Source: Deltaproteobacteria bacterium (GTDB lineage Bacteria; Desulfobacterota; Desulfuromonadia; Geobacterales; Pseudopelobacteraceae). Taken from it: a stretch of 7,515 nt of DNA. The notes beneath the pieces were generated by a model. It was not told where the DNA came from and made no database searches. It worked only from the letters and a program-made list of their open reading frames with translations. Position 1 is the stretch's first letter; each line of letters begins with the position of its first letter. This document shows, piece by piece, positions 1-6,379 of this stretch. The stretch lies in assembly GCA_016219145.1 (NCBI GenBank), contig JACRCG010000039.1, positions 1 to 7,515 on the forward strand, given 5' to 3'. Made by a program: the position numbers and the translations under genes.

Positions 1-1233
1 AACAAAATTGTTGGCAAGCGGCAGCAGGTCGCGGCAATAGCGGGTCAGCCTCTCAACCTGCTCGATCGCATCGAATTCCGGTTGCAGAGCCAGATCCCGG
101 TCAACCAGCGACAGCAACTCCGTCACGGGCTGTTCGGCAGACCACTGCCGCAGTCGGGCGATACCCAGGTTCGCTACGGTTGTTTCCACCCTGTTGCTCC
201 ACCAGGTTTCGTATGCCTGGACAGCCTGCTTCAATTCTTCCCACTGCGAGGATGACAGCATTGCCACATTTCCCGATAGTGGGTAGATAACTGAAGAACG
301 CAGCTGTGCGATCATTGTGCGCCAGGCCGGATTGATTCCACGCTCCAGGTCGAGAACACCCTGTGTGGTGACCGCCGACAGCGGCAGCAAGGCTATGTCG
401 TTTTCAGCTTCCGACAGATTGCGCGGGGCCAGCGCCGCCAGGCTCTCATCTGAGCTGTTCATTACGACAGCTGCGCGACTGTCGAATGAAGCCATGCTGC
501 ACCGCAGAAAAAAATCGTCTATCTTGGGCCTGACCAGATGCCAGAGTCGAATTGCTTCTTCGCGTCCTTCATCCGGCAGCCTGGTTGTCAGGCCGGCCAG
601 CGGTTCATCGTTCCAGGCCAGCCAGGCAGCTGTCTCCGTGTCGAAACGTTCGATCATTTCCCGGTTGACGCCCGGTTCACCGCTACGGTCAGTTTCGCTC
701 CCGATGCATTGGATTATGTCTGCAATCCATCCCTTCAGAGTTTCGTCATCGGTAGTCAGGGCCGTGATCACGCCGTCACCGTTGAACCGGGTCCGGGCCA
801 GGATGGTTCCGAACTCGATGGTATCTTCTACCGTGATCAGGTCGGCATTCTCCTTGCCCAGATTGGCAAGAATAGTCCGTGCGGCATCCAGAACACGCCT
901 GCCATCTTCCGTTTCGCTGTCTATGGCTGACAGCGGCACCCCCTGTTGCCCGTTGACCATGACCTGACGATCTTTCAGGCAGGCCCCGGTCCATTCGACA
1001 GCAGCCAGTATTTCCGGCACACGGATGTGGTCATCCGCATCGGTGTCAAGCAACTGCAATGTGCGCTGGTCAAACTCAACCCCTTTGACCGGACAACTCA
1101 GTGCTGCCCAGAGCTTCTTGTCAAGCCCGGACAATGCAACCAGGTCATCGCCGCTTTCCAGCAGCACCTGATCAAAACCACCAGCCCGAAAGAATTTCCA
1201 TTGATGCTGTGTCGCAGATACATTGTTGGCCAT
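1..1233 (-). CDS. Large EF-hand-type protein of unknown function (N-terminal part, cut by window edge)
   Basis: An uninterrupted frame of 411 codons runs from an ATG at 1233 (minus strand) to base 1 with no stop, so the C-terminus lies outside the window. The start is supported by an AAGGAG six bases upstream. Residues 63-74 (DTDADDHIRVPE) match the calcium-loop pattern of an EF-hand: acidic side chains at loop positions 1, 3 and 5, Ile at 8 and Glu at 12; the usual Gly at position 6 is Asp. A second loop-like segment, FNGDGVI at residues 150-156, lacks the first and last acidic ligands. I see no signal peptide or membrane segment, so it is probably cytoplasmic. The rest is acidic, helix-rich and Trp-containing (for example YETWWSN near 341-347). 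It resembles a family of long uncharacterised bacterial proteins sometimes labelled EF-hand domain-containing; I recall this only as a pattern. It is divergent from ovoA across 174 bases. Function is unknown; calcium binding is inference. Confidence 0.85.
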   Translation of the reverse strand, partial: MANNVSATQHQWKFFRAGGFDQVLLESGDDLVALSGLDKKLWAALSCPVKGVEFDQRTLQLLDTDADDHIRVPEILAAVEWTGACLKDRQVMVNGQQGVPLSAIDSETEDGRRVLDAARTILANLGKENADLITVEDTIEFGTILARTRFNGDGVITALTTDDETLKGWIADIIQCIGSETDRSGEPGVNREMIERFDTETAAWLAWNDEPLAGLTTRLPDEGREEAIRLWHLVRPKIDDFFLRCSMASFDSRAAVVMNSSDESLAALAPRNLSEAENDIALLPLSAVTTQGVLDLERGINPAWRTMIAQLRSSVIYPLSGNVAMLSSSQWEELKQAVQAYETWWSNRVETTVANLGIARLRQWSAEQPVTELLSLVDRDLALQPEFDAIEQVERLTRYCRDLLPLANNFV

Positions 1234-1239
1234 GTCTGA

Positions 1240-1245
1240 CTCCTT
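1240..1245 (-). promoter_or_regulatory. Ribosome binding site of the EF-hand-type gene
   Basis: AAGGAG on the minus strand ends six bases before the ATG at 1233. It fixes the start of a gene that is otherwise recognisable only as an open frame running off the left edge. Confidence 0.8.
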
Positions 1246-1319
1246 GGAATAGAATAACCAGAGCGCATACCGGAGATTATTAAATTATCATGCTTGCGTC
1301 CAGCTAAAAACGGCGGCAT

Positions 1320-1341
1320 GATTGTTTAGCCGGCAACAATC
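1320..1341. repeat. Dyad (7-bp inverted repeat) over the ovoA -35 region
   Basis: GATTGTT at 1320-1326 and AACAATC at 1335-1341 are perfect inverted repeats separated by eight bases (TAGCCGGC). The left arm covers the predicted -35 box and the right arm lies in the spacer, the usual place for a repressor operator. It could equally be a site shared with the divergent gene, or chance. I do not recognise the motif as that of a specific regulator. Confidence 0.4.
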
Positions 1342-1350
1342 CGCTATAAT
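1322..1350 (+). promoter_or_regulatory. Sigma-70-type promoter of ovoA
   Basis: A perfect TATAAT -10 box lies at 1345-1350. Seventeen bases upstream is TTGTTT at 1322-1327, which keeps the conserved TTG of the -35 box. Transcription would begin near 1357, giving a leader of about 50 bases before the ATG at 1408. The weak -35 box together with an overlapping dyad (1320-1341) suggests a regulated promoter. No mapped start site is available, so this rests on sequence match only. Confidence 0.65.
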
Positions 1351-1391
1351 TTCAAAATAGCATCCTGATTTATTCAAGTGGTCTGTATTCA

Positions 1392-1400
1392 AGAGAGGGG
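1392..1400 (+). promoter_or_regulatory. Ribosome binding site deciding the ovoA start
   Basis: The purine-rich AGAGAGGGG lies seven bases before the ATG at 1408. An in-frame GTG at 1378 would add ten residues but has no Shine-Dalgarno sequence and is preceded by AT-rich leader, so the ATG at 1408 is preferred. Confidence 0.7.
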
Positions 1401-1407
1401 CACACGG

Positions 1408-3525
1408 ATGGATTTAAAAAAGACCCGCACAATTATCCTTGACAGCGGTGACCCGGAACAGAAAAGGGCCGAGATTCTGGCGTACTTTCACAAAACCTTC
1501 GATATTGATGAAAAACTCTATGAAACATTGAAGTATGACGACACCTTCTACCTGCGGGCGGACCGCCTGCGACACCCGTTGATCTTCTACTTCGGCCACA
1601 CTGCGACTTTTTTCATCAACAAGCTGACCATCGCCCGGGTAATCGACCAGCGTATCAACCCCGGGTACGAATCGATGTTTGCGGTCGGGGTGGACGAAAT
1701 GTCCTGGGATGACCTGGATCAGCGCCACTACGACTGGCCCACCCGTCAACAGGTCAAGGAGTACCGCGACCAGGTCCGAGTGTTGATGGACAGGCTGATC
1801 CGCACCCTGCCGCTGACCCTGCCGGTTACCTGGGAATCACCATGGTGGGCAATCATGATGGGGATCGAGCATGAGCGCATTCACCTGGAAACATCGTCGG
1901 TGCTGATCCGCCAGTTGCCGATAGAACAGGTGGTCCAGCTTCCGTTCTGGGATGTCTGCGGCGAGTCCGGCGACCCTCCTGAAAATCAGCTGCTGGATGT
2001 GGCGGGCGGAACGGTTACCCTGGGTAAATCGGCCGAACCTCCTCTCTATGGCTGGGATAACGAATACGGTTTGCATGAGGCGAAGGTGTCGGGTTTCAGG
2101 GCGGCAAAATACCTGGTTTCCAATCTCGAGTTTTTACCTTTCATCGAGGCGGGAGGCTACCGCGACCGGCGGTGGTGGGACGAGGAGGGGTGGAGCTGGC
2201 GTGAGTTCAAACAGGCCGAGCACCCACTATTCTGGGTCGAAGCCGGTAGCGGCTGGAAACTGCGCACGATGACTTCAGAAATTGAACTCCCCTGGAATTG
2301 GCCGGTGGAGGTCAACTGTCTGGAAGCCAGGGCTTTCTGCAACTGGAAGGCGTCCATGACCGGTCTGCCGATCCGACTGCCGACCGAAGATGAATGGAAC
2401 CGTCTGCGTGATGTGTGCAATATCCCCGACCAGCCCTACTGGGTAAAGGCTCCCGGCAACATCAACCTGGAACAGTGGAGTTCCTCCTGTCCGATCGACC
2501 GATTCAGTAACGGCGACTTTTTCGATGTACTCGGCAATGTCTGGCAATGGACCGAGACCCCGATCTATCCCTTTCACGGATTCATGATCCACCCCTGGTA
2601 TGACGATTTCTCGACTCCGACATTTGACACCCGCCACAACCTGATCAAGGGGGGCTCGTGGATTTCCACCGGCAATGAGGCTACCAGGGATTCCAGATAC
2701 GCCTTCCGTCGCCATTTCTTCCAGCACGCCGGTTTCCGTTACGTGGAAAGCGCCGCGCCGGTTGAGATCCACCGGGATCAGTACGAGACCGATACGCTGG
2801 CGGCCCAGTATTGCGATGCCCACTATGGACCGGAACATTTCAATGTGCCCAACTTCGCCGCAGCCTGTGCCGGGATTGCGCTGGCAGCCATGCGGGACCG
2901 CCAGAAAGGGCACGCGCTGGATCTTGGCTGCGCAGTCGGGCGTGCTGCATTCGAACTGGCCAGGGGCGGTTTTGAGCAGGTTACCGGCCTGGATTTCTCG
3001 ACCCGCTTCTTTCGCCTGGCGACATACATGCGAGACGAAGGTTATCTGCGCTACGCTCTGCCCGAGGAGGGGGAAATCGTCTCGTTCCACGAAATCGGTC
3101 TCGCCGGACTGGGGTTGGATGGACTATGCGATCGGGTGCGCTTCTATCAGGCCGATGCCTGCAATCTCCCGGTGAAATTCTCCGGCTACGACCTGGTGCT
3201 GGCCGCCAACCTGATCGACCGGCTCTATTCGCCGCGCAAGTTCCTGACCACGATCCATGAGCGGATCAATCCGGGAGGCCTGCTGGTAATCGCCTCACCC
3301 TATACCTGGATGGAAGAGTTTACCAAAAAAGAGGAGTGGCTGGGAGGTTATCGCGAGGCCGGCGAACCGGTCTGGACTCAGGAGGGATTGAAGCATGTGC
3401 TGGAACCGCACTTCCGGCAGCTGGCTGAACCGCAGGACGTGCCATTTGTGATCCGTGAGACGAGGAGGAAGTACCAGCATTCAATTGCCGAGCTGACCGT
3501 GTGGGAGTTGAATAGGGGGGTATAA
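1408..3525 (+). CDS. ovoA: OvoA: 5-histidylcysteine sulfoxide synthase / 4-mercaptohistidine N1-methyltransferase
   Basis: A 705-residue, complete, cytoplasmic enzyme of ovothiol biosynthesis. In characterised OvoA proteins a mononuclear non-haem iron centre uses O2 to join cysteine to the imidazole of histidine as a sulfoxide; after a separate lyase (OvoB) releases the thiol, the C-terminal domain methylates the ring nitrogen with SAM. All three domains are visible. Residues about 20-180 form the DinB-like domain with the iron ligands H64 (FGHTATF) and H155/H159 in HERIHLE (HX3HXE). Residues about 190-445 form the FGE-sulfatase-like domain, with GNVWQWTE at 376-383, GGSW at 415-418 and YAFRRHFFQHAGFR at 431-444. 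Residues about 460-705 form the methyltransferase, with SAM loop DLGCAVG at 505-511, acidic D529 and QADACNLP at 581-588. The first 445 residues resemble EgtB of ergothioneine synthesis, but the fused methyltransferase and overall length point to OvoA. It has its own promoter and no ovoB beside it. Nothing looks truncated or broken. Confidence 0.94.
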   Translation: MDLKKTRTIILDSGDPEQKRAEILAYFHKTFDIDEKLYETLKYDDTFYLRADRLRHPLIFYFGHTATFFINKLTIARVIDQRINPGYESMFAVGVDEMSWDDLDQRHYDWPTRQQVKEYRDQVRVLMDRLIRTLPLTLPVTWESPWWAIMMGIEHERIHLETSSVLIRQLPIEQVVQLPFWDVCGESGDPPENQLLDVAGGTVTLGKSAEPPLYGWDNEYGLHEAKVSGFRAAKYLVSNLEFLPFIEAGGYRDRRWWDEEGWSWREFKQAEHPLFWVEAGSGWKLRTMTSEIELPWNWPVEVNCLEARAFCNWKASMTGLPIRLPTEDEWNRLRDVCNIPDQPYWVKAPGNINLEQWSSSCPIDRFSNGDFFDVLGNVWQWTETPIYPFHGFMIHPWYDDFSTPTFDTRHNLIKGGSWISTGNEATRDSRYAFRRHFFQHAGFRYVESAAPVEIHRDQYETDTLAAQYCDAHYGPEHFNVPNFAAACAGIALAAMRDRQKGHALDLGCAVGRAAFELARGGFEQVTGLDFSTRFFRLATYMRDEGYLRYALPEEGEIVSFHEIGLAGLGLDGLCDRVRFYQADACNLPVKFSGYDLVLAANLIDRLYSPRKFLTTIHERINPGGLLVIASPYTWMEEFTKKEEWLGGYREAGEPVWTQEGLKHVLEPHFRQLAEPQDVPFVIRETRRKYQHSIAELTVWELNRGV

Positions 3526-3529
3526 ATAA

Positions 3530-3554
3530 GGACGACCCGTCGAATCCGTTTTTT
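3530..3554 (+). terminator. Possible weak intrinsic terminator after ovoA
   Basis: Just after the ovoA stop codon, a short imperfect stem (GGACGA pairing with TCG-AA-TCC, with a two-base bulge and a four-base CCCG loop) is followed by six T residues at 3549-3554. The order stem then T-run is right for a rho-independent terminator on the plus strand, but the stem is short and bulged. The stronger hairpin at 3655-3693 may do the work instead. Confidence 0.35.
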
Positions 3555-3654
3555 GTGTTCGGCAATCCTATATTCTCGGTCAGGATCGTATGGCATTCAA
3601 GGATCTCAGACCAGGTTTAATGATCCGGATTCGTTCAAAATATTGCGACATTTA

Positions 3655-3693
3655 CTGAAAGGGCCGTCATAATAATATGACGGCCCAGTTCAG
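3655..3693 (-). terminator. Strong hairpin between convergent ovoA and multicopper oxidase genes
   Basis: GGGCCGTCAT at 3661-3670 pairs perfectly with ATGACGGCCC at 3677-3686 around a six-base AATAAT loop. CTGAA at 3655-3659 and TTCAG at 3689-3693 extend the stem by five pairs past a small internal mismatch. The hairpin begins 26 bases beyond the stop codon of the multicopper oxidase gene. On that (minus) strand the core stem is followed by TTTCAG, a weak U-tract; on the plus strand there is no T-run. It probably ends the oxidase transcript and may also block read-through from ovoA, acting in both directions. Confidence 0.7.
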
Positions 3694-3719
3694 TCCTGAT
3701 AGGATTATCTCTCGACCGT

Positions 3720-6026
3720 TTATGGTCCAACAACATACGGTCGCATCATCTCGTTGTCTTCATGCTCAAGCAGGTGGCAGTGCCAGACATAGAGCCCGGC
3801 AATGTCGAACTTGGCCTTCACTTTTGTAACTTCTCCGGGATAAGCGATTACTGTATCCTTGAAGCCTTTCTCGCTGGGAAGAACACCGACCGATACAGGA
3901 ATCGGAATTATTCCCGGGATCGGAGCACGACTTACCACCTCGAACCTTACCTGGTGAAGGTGAATCGGGTGGGCATCGACCGTGAAATTGTGAATTTCCC
4001 ATTCTTCAACTGCATTCAATGCCGGATTTTCTGATACCTGGACCTGTTTTACGCTGCCATCCTGCAAAGTAACCGTTTTCATGATGCTGAGGCCTGACAT
4101 GTCGGCCCAGTTTAATGGAATTCCCAATGGCAAGGCCGGGTTCGAAGCATCGACCACACCCAATTTGGCAGCCTTGGGTCCCATCGGGAAGGATGGCGGA
4201 TTGGTCGCCATGCAGAACGCCATTATCTGGGCCTCTGTCATGAGAACCGGCGATACGGCCACGATTTTAAGCGTCCCTGAAGGTGTTACTGTTGCACATA
4301 CCTGCCCGGACATTTCCTCGTTCAGGGATATTTTGCGTGGAGTTGCATTTGTCACGGTTCCCAGGCCCTGCTCTGCATTCAATACAAGATTTACGGGTGG
4401 AGTAGTCGTGGCATCGCTGGAACCAGCAGCATTCAGCATGGATGAATTGACTACGAACTCCATGACCTGACCAGTGGTGGCCTGGTCCGCCGGAGCATCC
4501 GGGAAGCCGCCGAAGGGAGCGTCAGGAGCGGTGTTGATCATTCTGACTCGTGTTCCGTTGGCCAGTCCCCTGAAATCGACAATTACATCAGCACGCTCTG
4601 CAAGTGCCATCAGAAGGGCCATCTGTGGATTAGGGGCAGCCACAAGTGCCGGGATGGTGCCGTTTCCCGGAAGCGGAGTCGCAAATCCGGTTTGTATCAT
4701 CACTACTTCAGGCAGAAAACCCTGATCGCCGCCAATCTGGTAAAATGGAAATTCACGGCCCAGCTTGGCGTTGTTCTTCTGTTTTATCCCCATGCTTGGA
4801 GCCTTAAGTACCTCAAAAAGCGCAAGGTTCAGAAATCGCGCGTTACTGCCGTTCAGGAGTCTGAACCGGTACAGTGCGGGCGCAACCTCCAGTGCCGGCC
4901 AGGTTTTGCCATTTACCACAATGGTATTGAAGAACGCCTCCGGGTTCCAGATCGGCGCAAGATCCGTGGAGACGGGAGTTGATCCGGTGTACGGTCCTGG
5001 ATAGCCATCAAAAAAAGTACGGCTTGCAGGATAAAATAATGAGCCGGTATTGTTGAAAGAGCGATCTTGGATAACTATGGGGATTTCACGCACGGCATTG
5101 CGTACGGGGTCGCCTACTGTGTTAAGAGCCATGGCGGAGTTGTTGGAAGCAGGAGCCGGACCTGGAAGAACGGCAGGCTGTGCAGTTACACCATTTATGG
5201 CACCGTCATTGGCACCGCCCCTGATCAGCCAGAAACCTGCAGGGCCGGCGTAGACATTGGTCCTGGTCATGCCGAGTGTATGGTCATGATACCAGAGCGT
5301 CGCCGCCGGTTGGTCGTTGCGGTATAGGAAATCAGCATAGCCCAGATTCCCGGGGTTCGTTCCACTTGCGTCGTCAAAGAGTCTTCCTTTGGTGGCAAAC
5401 GCTGCTATGTTGTTTGCTGCCGGCAGGTACCAGGCTTCCGGATAGCCGTCGCTGTGCGGATCCACATGTGCACCATGTACGTGGGTGACAATCGGCACCG
5501 GTCCGGTGTATGGCTGCAGAAGAAGTCCGGATGTGAGCATCGCGTCATGCGGCATGCAGTCCGTTGTCTGGCCAGGGATCATGCAGGGTAATTGACCGGG
5601 GTTAGCCCAGTGTAGAGATTGATCGACCGGCAGGATATGTGGCAGGTAATTGCCGTTAACATCTTTAAGATCGTTGATCCAGCGTACTTTAACCGTTTTA
5701 CCTGCAGTCGTCTCGACCGAATAGGCCGGATAATTGAACGTTGTCGGGTCAAGCGAGGAGCCGTAACTCCAGACAGTTGTCGGTGGAAGCCCCGCCGGGA
5801 GGATCTGCTGGCTGAACTGCCGGACCGCGATTTTGTAGCTGTCAGCATTGCCGTCGTTCGGCATCACCGGTGGAATGACCAATGGTGTTACATACTTCGG
5901 TATGGTGAGAGGGTCCAGGGTTCCACCTGGTAATGGCGCCGCCTGAACTGGAAGTACAGCAATGCAGATAATGGTAGTGGCTGCTATAGCCATAACTGTT
6001 TTTTTAAATATATTTTTGCTTTCCAT
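3720..6026 (-). CDS. Exported CotA/bilirubin-oxidase-like multicopper oxidase
   Basis: A 768-residue, three-cupredoxin-type blue copper oxidase that should couple one-electron oxidation of a substrate (phenols, bilirubin-like compounds or metal ions such as Mn(II)) to reduction of O2 to water. All copper motifs are present: HVHG at 182-185, WYHDH at 245-249, HPIHLH at 686-691, and HCHLLEHEDNEM at 749-760. The type 1 ligands are therefore H686, C750, H755 and the axial M760. The segment HGAHVDPHSDGYPEAW is typical of the CotA/bilirubin oxidase branch. Residues 1-29 form a Sec-type signal peptide (lysines, hydrophobic core, VQA before APLPGG), placing the enzyme in the periplasm or outside the cell. 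It is much longer than CotA of Bacillus (about 510 residues); extra length appears near 270-310 and 530-640. The start at 6026 is chosen because GGGGAG lies five bases upstream, the signal peptide begins there, and the alternative ATG at 6083 falls at or before the predicted transcription start. Transcription is probably sigma-54 dependent. Substrate cannot be read from sequence. Large multicopper proteins of Geobacter (OmpB, OmpC) are a possible comparison. Confidence 0.92.
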   Translation of the reverse strand: MESKNIFKKTVMAIAATTIICIAVLPVQAAPLPGGTLDPLTIPKYVTPLVIPPVMPNDGNADSYKIAVRQFSQQILPAGLPPTTVWSYGSSLDPTTFNYPAYSVETTAGKTVKVRWINDLKDVNGNYLPHILPVDQSLHWANPGQLPCMIPGQTTDCMPHDAMLTSGLLLQPYTGPVPIVTHVHGAHVDPHSDGYPEAWYLPAANNIAAFATKGRLFDDASGTNPGNLGYADFLYRNDQPAATLWYHDHTLGMTRTNVYAGPAGFWLIRGGANDGAINGVTAQPAVLPGPAPASNNSAMALNTVGDPVRNAVREIPIVIQDRSFNNTGSLFYPASRTFFDGYPGPYTGSTPVSTDLAPIWNPEAFFNTIVVNGKTWPALEVAPALYRFRLLNGSNARFLNLALFEVLKAPSMGIKQKNNAKLGREFPFYQIGGDQGFLPEVVMIQTGFATPLPGNGTIPALVAAPNPQMALLMALAERADVIVDFRGLANGTRVRMINTAPDAPFGGFPDAPADQATTGQVMEFVVNSSMLNAAGSSDATTTPPVNLVLNAEQGLGTVTNATPRKISLNEEMSGQVCATVTPSGTLKIVAVSPVLMTEAQIMAFCMATNPPSFPMGPKAAKLGVVDASNPALPLGIPLNWADMSGLSIMKTVTLQDGSVKQVQVSENPALNAVEEWEIHNFTVDAHPIHLHQVRFEVVSRAPIPGIIPIPVSVGVLPSEKGFKDTVIAYPGEVTKVKAKFDIAGLYVWHCHLLEHEDNEMMRPYVVGP

Positions 6027-6031
6027 GACAA

Positions 6032-6037
6032 CTCCCC
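6032..6037 (-). promoter_or_regulatory. Ribosome binding site deciding the multicopper oxidase start
   Basis: GGGGAG on the minus strand, within AAAGGGGAG, sits five bases before the ATG at 6026. It selects this start over the in-frame ATG at 6083, which would put 19 residues (MKHKPSFGRNFSQTERGVV) in front of an otherwise standard signal peptide. Confidence 0.8.
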
Positions 6038-6092
6038 TTTCTGTCTGACTGAAATTCCGACCAAATGAGGGCTTATGTTTCAAGTAGATATC

Positions 6093-6108
6093 AGCAAGGG
6101 GGGTGCCA
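6093..6108 (-). promoter_or_regulatory. Sigma-54 (-24/-12) promoter of the multicopper oxidase
   Basis: On the minus strand the sequence reads TGGCAC-N5-TTGCT, a full match to the sigma-54 (RpoN) consensus, with exactly ten bases between the GG of the -24 element (6107-6106) and the GC of the -12 element (6095-6094). Transcription should start near 6082, giving a leader of about 56 bases to the ATG at 6026. Sigma-54 promoters need an AAA+ enhancer-binding protein, which is not encoded in this window. Confidence 0.85.
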
Positions 6109-6141
6109 AACTCTGATAGCCATATAACATGTTTTAATTAT

Positions 6142-6159
6142 TGTGGTTTTTGTGGTTTT
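6142..6159. repeat. Tandem 9-bp direct repeat upstream of the sigma-54 promoter
   Basis: TGTGGTTTT occurs twice head to tail, at 6142-6150 and 6151-6159. It lies about 60-77 bases upstream of the predicted sigma-54 start. This is a little closer than most enhancer-binding sites but could be one, or a bending site. It may also be simple low-complexity DNA. Confidence 0.5.
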
Positions 6160-6308
6160 GACTGGTGCTGTAGCCGAAGGGGTGTCAATAAAAAAATTGA
6201 GGATTTTAAGGGAGAATATATGTGCTCTGATTTCAGTTGGTTATGTGGTAGTCAGCTTTTTTGCACCCTGTAACATTTGTTGACAATCATGCAGTACTCT
6301 ATCCGCTT

Positions 6309-6328
6309 GGAGCGGTACGTAACGCTCC
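6309..6328. repeat. 20-bp near-perfect palindrome downstream of the GspE/PilB gene
   Basis: GGAGCG at 6309-6314 and CGCTCC at 6323-6328 flank a self-complementary TACGTA (6316-6321), with a single mismatched position on each side (G6315, A6322). It lies about 50 bases past the ATPase stop codon and about 230 bases upstream of the predicted oxidase transcription start. On the minus strand no T-run follows, so it is not an obvious intrinsic terminator. It could be a distant regulator-binding site or an RNA hairpin at the end of the ATPase message. Confidence 0.5.
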
Positions 6329-6379
6329 TTCATTACTTTTTCAGTTGAATCGTTCAATGCGTTATGAACGGATGACCTC

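Larger units (their letters stand above)
6027..6379. other. 353-base intergenic region between the GspE/PilB and multicopper oxidase genes
   Basis: AT-richer than its neighbours and with no convincing gene. It holds the oxidase ribosome binding site, the sigma-54 promoter, the tandem TGTGGTTTT repeat and the 20-bp palindrome described separately. The only translatable item with a good Shine-Dalgarno is a 17-codon frame on the plus strand at 6220-6273. No clear intrinsic terminator for the ATPase gene and no clear sigma-70 promoter were seen. Confidence 0.7.

Noticed and set aside
317..1239. Plus-strand open frames opposite the EF-hand-type gene (317-967, 538-930, 946-1239)
   Set aside because: They overlap each other and are antisense to a 411-codon frame with a good ribosome binding site and recognisable EF-hand loop. 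Their translations are low-complexity, Ser/Arg-rich or featureless.
1098..1319. Minus-strand 73-codon frame starting at 1319
   Set aside because: It overlaps the start of the EF-hand-type gene in another frame, covers the divergent promoter region and has no recognisable protein content.
1378..1407. GTG at 1378 as the ovoA start
   Set aside because: It has no Shine-Dalgarno sequence, whereas the ATG at 1408 has a purine-rich one seven bases upstream and the protein sequence from there is normal for OvoA.
2275..3090. 271-codon antisense frame inside ovoA
   Set aside because: A shadow of the GC-rich coding frame; its translation matches no family I recognise and ovoA is unambiguous on the other strand.
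3541..3633. CGAATCCG (3541-3548) and CGGATTCG (3626-3633) inverted repeats
   Set aside because: Only eight bases, 77 bases apart, with no extension of pairing; consistent with chance.
6027..6083. ATG at 6083 as the multicopper oxidase start
   Set aside because: It would add 19 polar residues before the signal peptide, lacks a good ribosome binding site and lies at or upstream of the transcription start expected from the sigma-54 promoter.
6280..6308. TTGACA at 6280-6285 on the plus strand as a -35 box
   Set aside because: No -10-like hexamer follows at 16-18 bases and no gene lies downstream on that strand.
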